Source: Proteobacteria bacterium ST_bin14 (GTDB lineage Bacteria; Pseudomonadota; Alphaproteobacteria; Sphingomonadales; Sphingomonadaceae). Taken from it: a DNA stretch of 52,217 nt. Under the pieces are notes generated by a model that did no database searches, had not been told where the DNA came from, and saw nothing but the letters and a program-made list of their open reading frames with translations. The stretch spans positions 1 to 52,217 of the forward strand of contig MSXR01000021.1 in assembly GCA_002083655.1 (NCBI GenBank), given 5' to 3'. The first letter of the stretch is position 1, and each line of letters begins with the position of its first letter. Of this stretch, positions 25,441 through 33,697 are shown one piece after another. The translations under genes and the position numbers were made by a program.

Positions 25441-26469
25441 CTGTCCGACCATAAGCCATTGCTGGCGACGCTGCGCGGAGAACGCCAAACCATTCCGCCG
25501 ATTTGGCTGATGCGGCAAGCTGGCCGGTATTTGCCGGAATATCGCGCATTGCGGGCGGAAAAAGGCGGCTTTCTTGATCTGGTGAATGACAGTGATGCAG
25601 CTGCAGAGGTGACTGTTCAACCGTTGCGTCGCTTTGGTTTTGATGGTGCCATTTTGTTTTCAGACATATTGATGGTCCCATCGGCCATGGGCCAGATGCT
25701 GAGTTTTGGCGTTGGGGAAGGCCCCGCACTGGCGCCGCCGCTGGTGGATAGCGCGCTGAGCGCGCTTGAGGCGGTGCCAGTGCGGTTGGAACCGGTGTAC
25801 GGCACCGTGCGCAAGGTTGCTGCCATGTTGTCGCCGCAGACAACGTTTCTGGGCTTTGCAGGCAGTCCCTGGACCGTTGCGACCTATATGGTGGCAGGCC
25901 ATGGCAGCAAGGACCAGGCCGAGACCCGGCGTTACGCTTACCGTGACCCACAGGCTTTCGCCGAGATTATCGACGCCATTGCGGCGTTGACGATTGAATA
26001 TGTCGGCAAACAAATCGAAGCCGGCGTCGAAGCCGTCCAGCTGTTCGACAGCTGGTCTGGCAGCCTTTCACCGGCGCAGTTTGAACGGTGGGTGATTGCG
26101 CCGAACGCGGCAATCACAGCGGCGCTCCATGCACGCTACCCCGATACACCGATTATCGGTTTTCCAAAGGGCGCAGGGGCAAAATTGGCGGCCTATGCCC
26201 GCGAAACCGGCGTCGATGCCCTTGGTTTGGATGAAACGCTTGATCCGGTCTGGGCCAATGCCACGATTCCCCAGGATATGCCGGTGCAGGGTAATCTTGA
26301 TCCATTGGCACTGATAACCGGCGGTGAAACGCTCGATCTGGCGATTGACCGGATCATTGCGGCATTCCCTGATCGTCCGCATGTCTTTAATCTGGGGCAT
26401 GGTATTCTGCAGGATACGCCGATCAGCCATGTTGATCGGTTGCTGGCACGGGTGCGGGGAGCGGTGTGA
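25441..26469 (+). CDS. hemE: Uroporphyrinogen decarboxylase
   Basis: This 342-residue HemE decarboxylates uroporphyrinogen III to coproporphyrinogen III in haem synthesis. PPIWLMRQAGRYLPEYR and GFAGSPWTVATYMV are signature segments. I infer a CTG start at 25441: AGGAGA lies at 25429-25434, and translation from there reads (M)SDHKPLLATLRGERQ, the normal HemE N-terminus. No ATG, GTG or TTG occurs between that site and the upstream stop at 25423. The first conventional start is TTG 25459, which has no ribosome-binding site. It borders the proposed oriC, and its stop overlaps hemJ. Confidence 0.93.
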   Translation: MSDHKPLLATLRGERQTIPPIWLMRQAGRYLPEYRALRAEKGGFLDLVNDSDAAAEVTVQPLRRFGFDGAILFSDILMVPSAMGQMLSFGVGEGPALAPPLVDSALSALEAVPVRLEPVYGTVRKVAAMLSPQTTFLGFAGSPWTVATYMVAGHGSKDQAETRRYAYRDPQAFAEIIDAIAALTIEYVGKQIEAGVEAVQLFDSWSGSLSPAQFERWVIAPNAAITAALHARYPDTPIIGFPKGAGAKLAAYARETGVDALGLDETLDPVWANATIPQDMPVQGNLDPLALITGGETLDLAIDRIIAAFPDRPHVFNLGHGILQDTPISHVDRLLARVRGAV

Positions 26470-26924
26470 TGGTGGGATGGCTCGGCAATGCCTATTTATG
26501 GGTGAAGGCGGCGCATCTGATTTTCGTGATTTTCTGGATGGCCGGACTGTTCATGCTGCCCCGGTTTTTGGTGTACCATCAAGAAGCCGTAGCGGGTTCC
26601 GCTGAAGCAGCGATTTGGGCTGAGCGGGAGCAGAAACTGCGCTCGATCATCCTGACGCCTTCGTTGCTGATCGTCTGGGTGCTTGGCCTGGCGCTGGCAG
26701 CGCAGCTGGGGCTGTTCAGCGGTGTGAGCGGGCTTGGCTGGTTGCATATCAAATTGCTGCTGGTGCTGGGGCTGACGGCGTATCACGGCTATATCAGCGG
26801 CTATTCAAAGAAACTTGCCAAGGGTGTTCAATCGCTTACCGGACGTCAGCTGCGCTTGTTGAATGAAGTGCCGGGGGTTTCTGCAGCGCTGATTGTTGTG
26901 CTGGCGATCGTCCAACCCTTTTGA
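26469..26924 (+). CDS. hemJ: Protoporphyrinogen oxidase HemJ (CopD-like)
   Basis: This integral membrane haem-synthesis enzyme of about 151 residues has four predicted membrane helices. The conserved HemJ segments are AAHLIFVIFWMAGLFMLPR, FLVYHQEA and WLHIKLLLVLGLTAYHGY. It starts at ATG 26469, overlapping the hemE TGA, or at GTG 26466; either way it is coupled to hemE. It performs the step that oxidises protoporphyrinogen IX, consistent with its neighbour. Confidence 0.93.
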   Translation: MVGWLGNAYLWVKAAHLIFVIFWMAGLFMLPRFLVYHQEAVAGSAEAAIWAEREQKLRSIILTPSLLIVWVLGLALAAQLGLFSGVSGLGWLHIKLLLVLGLTAYHGYISGYSKKLAKGVQSLTGRQLRLLNEVPGVSAALIVVLAIVQPF

Positions 26925-26931
26925 AGCTTGC

Positions 26932-26959
26932 TTGACTTCGCCCCGAGCGAGCCTTAATT
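26932..26959 (+). promoter_or_regulatory. Candidate sigma-70-type promoter ahead of rho
   Basis: TTGACT (26932-26937) and TTAATT (26954-26959) are separated by 16 bases in the 156-base hemJ-rho gap. This would give a leader of roughly 115 bases. Rho is autoregulated in other bacteria through its leader, but nothing in this leader proves it. Confidence 0.4.
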
Positions 26960-27080
26960 CGCGATCATTCCTCTCGGGCGGCAATTTGCCGCGCGCAGAC
27001 CCTCCCTTCAGCATCGTCGCGTTTTCCTTTCGCAGACTGACGCTTTTTTCCGCAAAAACTGTTACGACCGGATCGTGCCC

Positions 27081-28337
27081 ATGCATCTTGCAGACCTGAA
27101 AAAGAAAAAGCCGGCCGAATTGGTCGAAATGGCGGAATCGCTGGGTATCGAGAGCGCCTCCACGCTCCGCAAACAGGATTTGATGTTCGCCATCCTGAAA
27201 ATTCAGGCTGAAAATGGCGAACAGATTATGGGCCTGGGCACGATTGAAGTGCTGCCCGACGGTTTTGGTTTCCTGCGCAGCCCCGAAGCGAATTATCTCG
27301 CTGGCCCTGATGATATCTACATCTCGCCCAATCAGGTTCGCAAATTTGGCCTGCGAACAGGCGATACCGTGGAAGGTGAGATCCGCGGCCCCAAGGATGG
27401 CGAGCGCTATTTCGCGCTGGTGCGGCTGACCTCGGTTAACTTCGATGACCCCGATGTTGTTCGCCACCGCGTGAATTTTGACAATCTGACGCCGCTTTAT
27501 CCTGATGAGAAGCTGACGCTCGATCCCTTTGACCCCACGGTCAAGGACAAGTCCGCCCGCGTGATTGATATCGTCGCGCCGCAAGGCAAGGGCCAGCGCG
27601 CGCTGATCGTGGCGCCACCCCGCGTCGGCAAGACGATGCTGCTGCAAAATATTGCCCGCGCGATTACCGATAATCATCCCGAAGTGTTCCTGATCGTGCT
27701 GCTGATCGACGAGCGGCCTGAGGAAGTGACCGACATGCAGCGATCAGTGAAGGGGGAGGTGATTTCCTCAACCTTTGATGAGCCTGCGCAGCGCCACGTC
27801 CAGGTTGCCGAAATGGTGATCGAAAAGGCCAAGCGGTTGGTGGAGCACAAAAAGGATGTGGTGATCCTGCTCGATTCGATCACCCGGCTCGGTCGCGCTT
27901 ACAACACGGTCGTGCCAAGTTCGGGCAAGGTGTTGACCGGCGGTGTGGACGCCAATGCGCTCCAGCGCCCAAAGCGCTTTTTTGGTGCCGCGCGCAACAT
28001 TGAGGAAGGCGGTTCGCTGTCGATCATCGCGACCGCGCTGATTGATACCGGAAGCCGGATGGACGAAGTGATCTTTGAAGAATTCAAGGGCACCGGCAAT
28101 TCGGAAATCGTGCTGGATCGCAAGGTATCCGACAAGCGCATCTTCCCGGCAATGGATGTCGGCAAATCGGGCACGCGCAAGGAAGAGTTGCTGGTCGATA
28201 AGGGCAAACTGTCGAAAATGTGGGTCCTTCGCCGCATCCTGATGCAGATGGGCACAATCGATGCGATGGAATTCCTGCTCGACAAGATGAAAGATTCCAA
28301 AACGAACGAAGACTTCTTCGATTCGATGAACCAATAG
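27081..28337 (+). CDS. rho: Transcription termination factor Rho
   Basis: This 418-residue hexameric RNA helicase has an N-terminal Rho_N segment (HLADLKKKKPAELVEMAESL), a cold-shock-like RNA-binding domain (LPDGFGFLRSPEANYLAGPD) and an ATPase domain. The Walker A segment is VAPPRVGKTMLLQ; Walker B is VVILLDSITRLGRAYN, and GGVDANALQRPKRFFGAARN follows. ATG 27081 fits the usual N-terminus better than an in-frame GTG at 27075. The yjbE/terC gene follows 30 bases on. Confidence 0.98.
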   Translation: MHLADLKKKKPAELVEMAESLGIESASTLRKQDLMFAILKIQAENGEQIMGLGTIEVLPDGFGFLRSPEANYLAGPDDIYISPNQVRKFGLRTGDTVEGEIRGPKDGERYFALVRLTSVNFDDPDVVRHRVNFDNLTPLYPDEKLTLDPFDPTVKDKSARVIDIVAPQGKGQRALIVAPPRVGKTMLLQNIARAITDNHPEVFLIVLLIDERPEEVTDMQRSVKGEVISSTFDEPAQRHVQVAEMVIEKAKRLVEHKKDVVILLDSITRLGRAYNTVVPSSGKVLTGGVDANALQRPKRFFGAARNIEEGGSLSIIATALIDTGSRMDEVIFEEFKGTGNSEIVLDRKVSDKRIFPAMDVGKSGTRKEELLVDKGKLSKMWVLRRILMQMGTIDAMEFLLDKMKDSKTNEDFFDSMNQ

Positions 28338-28367
28338 GCCTCAGGGTCGCCAGCCGGAGAATCGTCA

Positions 28368-29072
28368 ATGTGGGCTCTGCTTGCTGCTGAACCGATGTCG
28401 ATGAACTATTTGTGGAATCACATTCTTGCTGATTTCGCGAACATTGGTACCTGGTCCGCGCTGACGGCATTTGCCACGGTGGTGCTGCTCGATGTGGCGC
28501 TGGCGGGGGACAATGCGATTATCGTTGGGGCCTTGGCCGCAGGATTGCCGCCGGCGCAGCGCAAACAGGTTATCGCAATTGGCATATTCGCGGCGCTGAT
28601 TCTGCGGATCGTGTTCGCGGTTGCGGTTCTGTATGGCTTGGAGAGTTTCAAGCAATATGGCCTGGTGTTTGGCGGCGGGTTGCTGCTGTTGTGGGTCGCG
28701 TGGAAAATGTACCGCGAGCTTCAGCCGCAAACCGGTTTGGCCGAAGACGAGCTGGGTGGGATAAAACCACCAAAAAGCTTTATCGCCGCCGCCTGGGCTG
28801 TCGCTGCTGCTGATGTGTCGATGAGCCTTGATAACGTCCTGGCGGTCGCCGGGGCGGCGCGCGAGCATCCGGGGATCATGGTGATCGGATTGATCCTGTC
28901 CGTCGGGTTGATGGGTGTGGCCGCGAATATAATTGCGAAATATATTGAACGTTACCGCTGGATTGCGTGGTTTGGCCTGATCATCATCGTCTATGTTGCC
29001 GGACGGATGATTTACGAAGGCTGGTTTGACGTTCAGCCAATGTTGCAGCCGATGGTTCAGGCCGTCGCTTGA
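28368..29072 (+). CDS. TerC-family (YjbE-type) integral membrane protein
   Basis: This 234-residue protein has about seven membrane helices. The TerC signatures VVLLDVALAGDNAIIVGA and AAADVSMSLDNVLAVAG carry the intramembrane Asp/Asn residues. TerC/YjbE proteins are linked to export or metalation with manganese, but the substrate is not certain. No yybP-ykoY riboswitch fits in the 30-base gap after rho, so it may be read through from rho. It converges with ogt. Confidence 0.9.
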   Translation: MWALLAAEPMSMNYLWNHILADFANIGTWSALTAFATVVLLDVALAGDNAIIVGALAAGLPPAQRKQVIAIGIFAALILRIVFAVAVLYGLESFKQYGLVFGGGLLLLWVAWKMYRELQPQTGLAEDELGGIKPPKSFIAAAWAVAAADVSMSLDNVLAVAGAAREHPGIMVIGLILSVGLMGVAANIIAKYIERYRWIAWFGLIIIVYVAGRMIYEGWFDVQPMLQPMVQAVA

Positions 29073-29083
29073 TTATCTAGCCG

Positions 29084-29113
29084 CCCGAAATCCAGCTACC
29101 CGAAATCCAACTG
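29084..29113. repeat. 15-bp tandem duplication across the ogt stop
   Basis: Two 15-base units beginning CCCGAAATCCA occur at 29084-29098 and 29099-29113. The second encodes the end of Ogt (LDFG) and the first holds its TAG stop, so the duplication sits exactly at the reading-frame end. Confidence 0.75.
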
Positions 29114-29590
29114 TCCTGATGGGGCAGGCGCATATCGTTGCTCATGCGCCAGCAGCCACGCTTTGGTTACAGGTCCATCGCCCCCGGAATAGGCACCCAG
29201 CACCCCGCCAGCCGCCAAAACCCGGTGGCAGGGGACGATGATGGGCAAGGGGTTGCGCGCGCAGGCCTGGCCGATCGCGCGGGGGCTTGAATTAAGCATG
29301 CGGGCAAGCGCCCCATAGCTGGTTGTCGCCCCAAAGCTGATGGCGATCATCCCCTGGCGCAGGGCGTTTCCACGATCACTTTCCAGCGGTAGCAACGGCA
29401 GATCAAAATCTCGCCTGGTTCCGCTAAACCATTCCTGTAATTGAGTTTGTGCGGCATTTAACAGCGGTGAAACAGGCGCGATCAGGTCATGGCCCTGCTC
29501 GATTGACAGCGAGACAAGATGGGTTGTGGTGGCAATAACCCGCACCACGCCGATGGGCGTTGCGATAATGGCCTGATCGCGCGCATACAT
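29096..29590 (-). CDS. ogt: Methylated-DNA--protein-cysteine S-methyltransferase
   Basis: This 164-residue suicide enzyme removes alkyl groups from O6-alkylguanine. The active-site motif is PCHRVL with the helix-turn-helix region SYGALARMLNSSPRAIGQAC. The C-terminal lysine-containing GPVTKAWLLAHE is normal. I chose ATG 29590 (MYARDQAIIATPIG); the upstream alternative is a TTG at 29614. It is convergent with terC and divergent from the DUF6489 gene. Confidence 0.94.
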   Translation of the reverse strand: MYARDQAIIATPIGVVRVIATTTHLVSLSIEQGHDLIAPVSPLLNAAQTQLQEWFSGTRRDFDLPLLPLESDRGNALRQGMIAISFGATTSYGALARMLNSSPRAIGQACARNPLPIIVPCHRVLAAGGVLGAYSGGDGPVTKAWLLAHEQRYAPAPSGQLDFG

Positions 29591-29643
29591 ACAGGGATTA
29601 TGGCGTGCAGCCAATCAATGCTCAAGCGAAGTGGGACCGGTCG

Positions 29644-29877
29644 ATGAAGATCAATGTCGAGGTGGAATGCACCCCAGAGGAAGCGCGACGGCTGATGGGG
29701 CTGCCCGATTTTACGCCAGTCCATGAAAAATACATCGCGACGCTGACCGATTCGATGGAGGGCAAGATCAAGCCTGAAATGCTGGAAGCCGTGATGCGCA
29801 GTTGGGCACCGATGGGCGAGGCCGGCATGAATTTTTGGCGCCAGTTGTTCGATGGATCGATCAAGCCGAAGGGCTAG
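29644..29877 (+). CDS. DUF6489 family protein
   Basis: This 77-residue cytoplasmic protein contains VECTPEEARRLMGLPD and MRSWAPMGEAGMNFWRQLFD, which match DUF6489. A Trp/Phe-rich amphipathic C-terminus is visible; function is unknown. ATG 29644 gives the expected N-terminus MKINVEVE. It ends three bases before mnmE and is probably co-transcribed with it. Confidence 0.85.
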   Translation: MKINVEVECTPEEARRLMGLPDFTPVHEKYIATLTDSMEGKIKPEMLEAVMRSWAPMGEAGMNFWRQLFDGSIKPKG

Positions 29878-29880
29878 GCG

Positions 29881-31179
29881 ATGATAAGCACCAATTGCAC
29901 GATCTTTGCGGTAGCCAGCGGGCAGCCACCAGCGGCGATTGCCATCATGCGGATCAGCGGGCCTGATGCTGTCGCAGCGGCGGTGGCGATTGCCGGGCCA
30001 CTGCCATCACCGCGCCACGCATCGTTGCGGGCATTGCGGGCGCCCACAACAGATGATTTGCTTGACCGTGCGTTGGTGATCCATTTTCCCGGCCCCGCAA
30101 CGGCGACTGGCGAGGACGTGGTTGAACTTCATCTTCATGGCGGGCGGGCGGTAATTGCCGCGGTGGCAGCGGCGCTTGGTTGCATCCCGGGGCTGCGCCC
30201 GGCGGAAGCGGGGGAGTTTACGCGGCGGGCGTTGATGTCGGGGCGGATCGATCTTGCCGAGGCCGAAGGGCTTGGTGATTTGCTGACTGCGCAGACCGAG
30301 TCGCAACGCCGTGCCGCAATCGCATCGGTTGACGGTGCGGTTGGCCGGGCGGTGGCTGGCTGGTCTGCACGGCTATTGGAGATATCGGCGCAGGTTGAGG
30401 CGGCGCTTGATTTTTCTGATGAAGATGATGTTGGCGAAGCGCCGGTAAATGCTGTCCACGCGTCGGTGGCGCTGCTGGCAGCTGATTTGGCAGCGATAGT
30501 GGCAGCACCCCCGGTTGAACGGCTGCATCACGGGATTAGCGTGGTTCTGGCCGGTCCACCCAATAGCGGTAAGTCGACATTGCTGAACGCGCTGGCTGAT
30601 CGTGATGTATCGATCGTCTCTCCAATTGCCGGCACGACGCGTGACCGGATTGAGGCGGGGATAGTGCGCGACGGCGTTGCCTATCTGCTGACAGACACCG
30701 CAGGACTGGCCAGCGCGACGGACGATCCGATCGAAGCAATGGGGATTGAACGCGCGCGGGCATCGCTGGCGACGGCAGACATCATCTTGTGGCTGGGCGA
30801 TGACGCACCCGAAGTTGGGCGTTCGGCGCTATGGCTATGGCCGCGTGCAGATATGGCGGCGCGGTCAGCCACTGTGCCGGAAGGGCGGATCGCGGTTTCG
30901 GCGCAATCGGGCCTGGGGCTGGATGGATTATGGGCAAAGATTGGTGATGCTGCCCGGGCGCTGCTGCCGCGAGATGACCAACTGGCGCTCAATCACCGCC
31001 AACGGGGTTTGTGCGGCGATTGCGCTGCGGCATTGGCGGAAATTGACGGGCAAGATGACCTGCTGATTATCGCGGAACAATTGCGCCTTGCACGCGCCGC
31101 GCTCGACCGGATTACGGGCGCGACCCATGTTGAGGCGATGCTTGATGCGCTGTTCGGGCGGTTTTGCATCGGGAAGTAA
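29881..31179 (+). CDS. mnmE: tRNA uridine-5-carboxymethylaminomethyl modification GTPase MnmE
   Basis: This 432-residue protein, with MnmG, modifies the wobble uridine of several tRNAs. The N-terminal folate-binding domain starts TNCTIFAVASGQPPAAIAIM. The G domain has VLAGPPNSGKSTLLNAL (P-loop), PIAGTTRDRIEA and DTAGL. The C-terminal FGRFCIGK carries the conserved cysteine. A parS site begins immediately after its TAA. Confidence 0.97.
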   Translation: MISTNCTIFAVASGQPPAAIAIMRISGPDAVAAAVAIAGPLPSPRHASLRALRAPTTDDLLDRALVIHFPGPATATGEDVVELHLHGGRAVIAAVAAALGCIPGLRPAEAGEFTRRALMSGRIDLAEAEGLGDLLTAQTESQRRAAIASVDGAVGRAVAGWSARLLEISAQVEAALDFSDEDDVGEAPVNAVHASVALLAADLAAIVAAPPVERLHHGISVVLAGPPNSGKSTLLNALADRDVSIVSPIAGTTRDRIEAGIVRDGVAYLLTDTAGLASATDDPIEAMGIERARASLATADIILWLGDDAPEVGRSALWLWPRADMAARSATVPEGRIAVSAQSGLGLDGLWAKIGDAARALLPRDDQLALNHRQRGLCGDCAAALAEIDGQDDLLIIAEQLRLARAALDRITGATHVEAMLDALFGRFCIGK

Positions 31180-31195
31180 TGTTCCACGTGGAACG
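31180..31195. promoter_or_regulatory. parS site 1
   Basis: TGTTCCACGTGGAACG differs from the parS consensus TGTTTCACGTGAAACA by a symmetrical TC/GA change and the last base, keeping the dyad. It lies right after the mnmE stop, in the mnmE-mnmG gap. It is the likely binding and spreading site for the ParB encoded at 34482. Confidence 0.85.
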
Positions 31196-31247
31196 CTTTG
31201 CGCCGAACGCTTTTGACTTGCGGCACGACAGCGCATAGCGGACGGCG

Positions 31248-33086
31248 ATGGACTTTGACGTGATCATCATCGGCGGCGGCCATGCGGGGACCGAGGCGGC
31301 GGCAGCGGCTGCCAGGCGTGGTGCGCGCACGGCGCTGATCAGCTTTGACCCCGAGCGCATCGGTGCAATGTCGTGCAATCCGGCGATTGGCGGGCTTGGT
31401 AAGGGCCATCTCGTGCGGGAAGTCGACGCGTTTGATGGTCTGATTGCCCGCGCCACCGATGCAGCGGGCATTCATTACCGGATGCTCAACCGCAGCAAGG
31501 GCACCGCAGTTCAGGGCCCGCGCGTGCAGGCTGATCGCAAGCTTTATGCGCGCGCAATCCAATCGATGTTGGCGCGGCAGGCGGGGTTGGAGATCGTTGC
31601 GGGAGAGGCCAAATCGCTGACCGTGGCGGGTGACAGGGTCACCGGCGTCTTATTGGCCGATGGTCGTACGCTGGCTTCGCGCGCCGTGGTTTTGGCGACG
31701 GGTACCTTTTTGGGCGGGCGGCTGTTCTGTGGCGATCAGCGCGACGCCGGCGGACGCTGGGGTGAACAGGCCGCGACGGTGCTGGGCCACCAGCTGCGCG
31801 CGCTTGGATTGCCGATGGCGCGGCTCAAAACCGGCACGCCGCCCAGACTAGATGGGCGCACGATTGATTGGGCCCGGCTCGACGAGCAACGATCTGACGC
31901 CGAACCCTGGACCATGTCACCATTGACGCAGAGTCGTGCGCTGCCGCAGCTGTTCTGCGCTGTCACGCGAACCAACCCAGATACGCATGCCATTATCCGT
32001 TCGGGGCTGGACCGTTCCCCGTTGTTCACCGGGGCAATCGGGGCAGCGGGCCCGCGTTACTGCCCGTCGATTGAGGACAAGATTCACCGGTTCGCTGACC
32101 GTGACGGGCACCAGATATTTCTGGAGCCAGAGGGTCTCGACGATCATCTCGTCTATCCCAACGGCATTTCGACGTCCTTGCCCGCTGATATTCAGGCCGC
32201 GCTGATTGCATCAATTGAGGGTTTGGAGCGGGCGCGGATTGTGACGCCAGGCTATGCGGTGGAGTATGATCATATTGACCCGCGCGCGCTGACACCGACA
32301 TTGGCACTGCAGGCGATGGCCGGGCTATTCTGCTGCGGGCAGATCAACGGCACGACGGGTTATGAAGAGGCAGCGGGGCAGGGGTTGCTGGCCGGGCTGA
32401 ACGCGGCGGCGCATGCCTTATCCCTGGCGCCGGTTATTCTTGACCGGGCCAGCAGCTATCTCGGCGTGATGATTGATGATCTGGTGCTACAGGGGGTAAC
32501 CGAGCCGTACCGGATGCTGACGGCGCGGGCAGAATATCGTCTCCGCCTGCGGGCTGACAACGCCGAGACACGATTGTCCCCGATTGCTCTGGTGGCGGGG
32601 TGCCTTGGCGATGCTCGGCAGGATCGGCTTTCGGCGCGAGCCGATGCGCGACATGCGATCGAAGCGGCGCTGGCAGTGGCCTTGCCGTCGCGTACGCTTT
32701 TGGCTGGTGGCGCGCCCGTTGTTGATGATGGGGCAACCCGGTCAGGCTATGACTGGCTCCGATTCCCGGGCGTGCAGATTGGCCATGTCGCGCCGCAGCT
32801 TGCGGGGGTCCACGATCAAGCGTTGATCGATGAAATCGCCGAAGATGCGCGATATGCGCCCTATATCAATCGCCAGGATTCAGAGATTGCGGCGATTCGC
32901 CGAGACGAATCGCTGCCGATTCCGGTGGAATTTGATTTCGGCGCGGTACCAGGGCTGTCTAATGAGATGGTAGAGCGGCTTGGCGTAGCGCGTCCGGTTT
33001 CTCTGGCAGCAGCGGGTAGGGTTCGTGGGATAACCCCTGCGGCCTTGTCGGCTATTTTGCTCCACGTGCGCAAGCGGGCCGCATGA
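31248..33086 (+). CDS. mnmG: tRNA uridine-5-carboxymethylaminomethyl modification FAD enzyme MnmG
   Basis: This 612-residue flavoprotein partners MnmE. The FAD motif is DVIIIGGGHAGTEAAAAAAR; PAIGGLGKGHLVREVDA, RLKTGTPPRL and CGQINGTTGYEEAAGQGLLA are signatures. Its stop overlaps rsmG by four bases (ATGA). It is full length for the family. Confidence 0.98.
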   Translation: MDFDVIIIGGGHAGTEAAAAAARRGARTALISFDPERIGAMSCNPAIGGLGKGHLVREVDAFDGLIARATDAAGIHYRMLNRSKGTAVQGPRVQADRKLYARAIQSMLARQAGLEIVAGEAKSLTVAGDRVTGVLLADGRTLASRAVVLATGTFLGGRLFCGDQRDAGGRWGEQAATVLGHQLRALGLPMARLKTGTPPRLDGRTIDWARLDEQRSDAEPWTMSPLTQSRALPQLFCAVTRTNPDTHAIIRSGLDRSPLFTGAIGAAGPRYCPSIEDKIHRFADRDGHQIFLEPEGLDDHLVYPNGISTSLPADIQAALIASIEGLERARIVTPGYAVEYDHIDPRALTPTLALQAMAGLFCCGQINGTTGYEEAAGQGLLAGLNAAAHALSLAPVILDRASSYLGVMIDDLVLQGVTEPYRMLTARAEYRLRLRADNAETRLSPIALVAGCLGDARQDRLSARADARHAIEAALAVALPSRTLLAGGAPVVDDGATRSGYDWLRFPGVQIGHVAPQLAGVHDQALIDEIAEDARYAPYINRQDSEIAAIRRDESLPIPVEFDFGAVPGLSNEMVERLGVARPVSLAAAGRVRGITPAALSAILLHVRKRAA

Positions 33087-33697
33087 CCGAGGAAGAGGCA
33101 AGGGCGTGGATTAGCGCACGGTATGATGTTTCACGTGAAACGCTTTTGCAGCGCTTTGCCGATGCCGTCGTGGCGGAGACAGCGAACCAGAATCTTGTCT
33201 CGGCCTCCAGCATCGGTCAGCTCTGGGCGCGGCATATTGTCGATTCGGCACAGCTTGTCGCGTTCGCGGGAAAACACGACGGCCCATGGATTGATATCGG
33301 GACGGGGGCGGGCTTTCCCGGTCTCGTGGTGGGCATTCTCGTTGATCGGCCCGTGGTGCTGATCGAGCCGAGGCGGAAGCGCGCTGCCTTTCTGGAGGCG
33401 GTTGTCGATTCGCTTGGGCTGTCCCCGCGGGTCGCGGTTGTTTGTGCGCGCGCAGCGCAATATCGGGGCACCGCTGCGGTAATTTCCGCCCGTGCACTGG
33501 CGGCACTGCCGGAAGCGCTGGCGATGGGCGCGCATTTATCCACAACAAAGACGGCGTGGATATTGCCAAAGGGCCCTCGCGCAGAGGAAGAAGTGGCAGC
33601 CGCGCGCCAGACATGGCATGGGACGTTTCACGTGGAACAGAGCATTACTGATCCACATTCGCTCATCATCACCGCAAAGGGTGTTGCCCGACGATGA
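33083..33697 (+). CDS. rsmG: 16S rRNA (guanine-N7) methyltransferase RsmG
   Basis: This 204-residue enzyme methylates G527 of 16S rRNA. DIGTGAGFPGLVVGI is the SAM motif; NLVSASSIGQLWARHIVDSA precedes it. The gene carries two parS sites and one perfect DnaA box within its codons. ATGA overlaps couple it to mnmG and parA, the standard origin-proximal order. Confidence 0.97.
   Translation: MTEEEARAWISARYDVSRETLLQRFADAVVAETANQNLVSASSIGQLWARHIVDSAQLVAFAGKHDGPWIDIGTGAGFPGLVVGILVDRPVVLIEPRRKRAAFLEAVVDSLGLSPRVAVVCARAAQYRGTAAVISARALAALPEALAMGAHLSTTKTAWILPKGPRAEEEVAAARQTWHGTFHVEQSITDPHSLIITAKGVARR
33127..33142. promoter_or_regulatory. parS site 2 (near-consensus)
   Basis: TGTTTCACGTGAAACG matches the 16-base parS consensus at all but the last position. 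It lies within the first 60 bases of rsmG, encoding DVSRET. Confidence 0.92.
33536..33544 (+). promoter_or_regulatory. Perfect DnaA box within rsmG
   Basis: TTATCCACA at 33536-33544 is the exact strong DnaA-box consensus. It is isolated, 80 bases before parS site 3 and about 8 kb from the proposed oriC. It could titrate DnaA or be a chance match. Confidence 0.6.
33624..33639. promoter_or_regulatory. parS site 3
   Basis: CGTTTCACGTGGAACA matches the parS consensus at 14 of 16 positions. It lies in the 3' part of rsmG, 55 bases ahead of parA. Confidence 0.82.

Noticed and set aside
28338..28367. Manganese (yybP-ykoY) riboswitch upstream of the TerC-family gene
   Set aside because: The gap is only 30 bases and no riboswitch sequence is present.
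33058..33073. Fourth possible parS around CCACGTG near the mnmG end
   Set aside because: The arms mismatch the consensus at about six positions and are not symmetrical.
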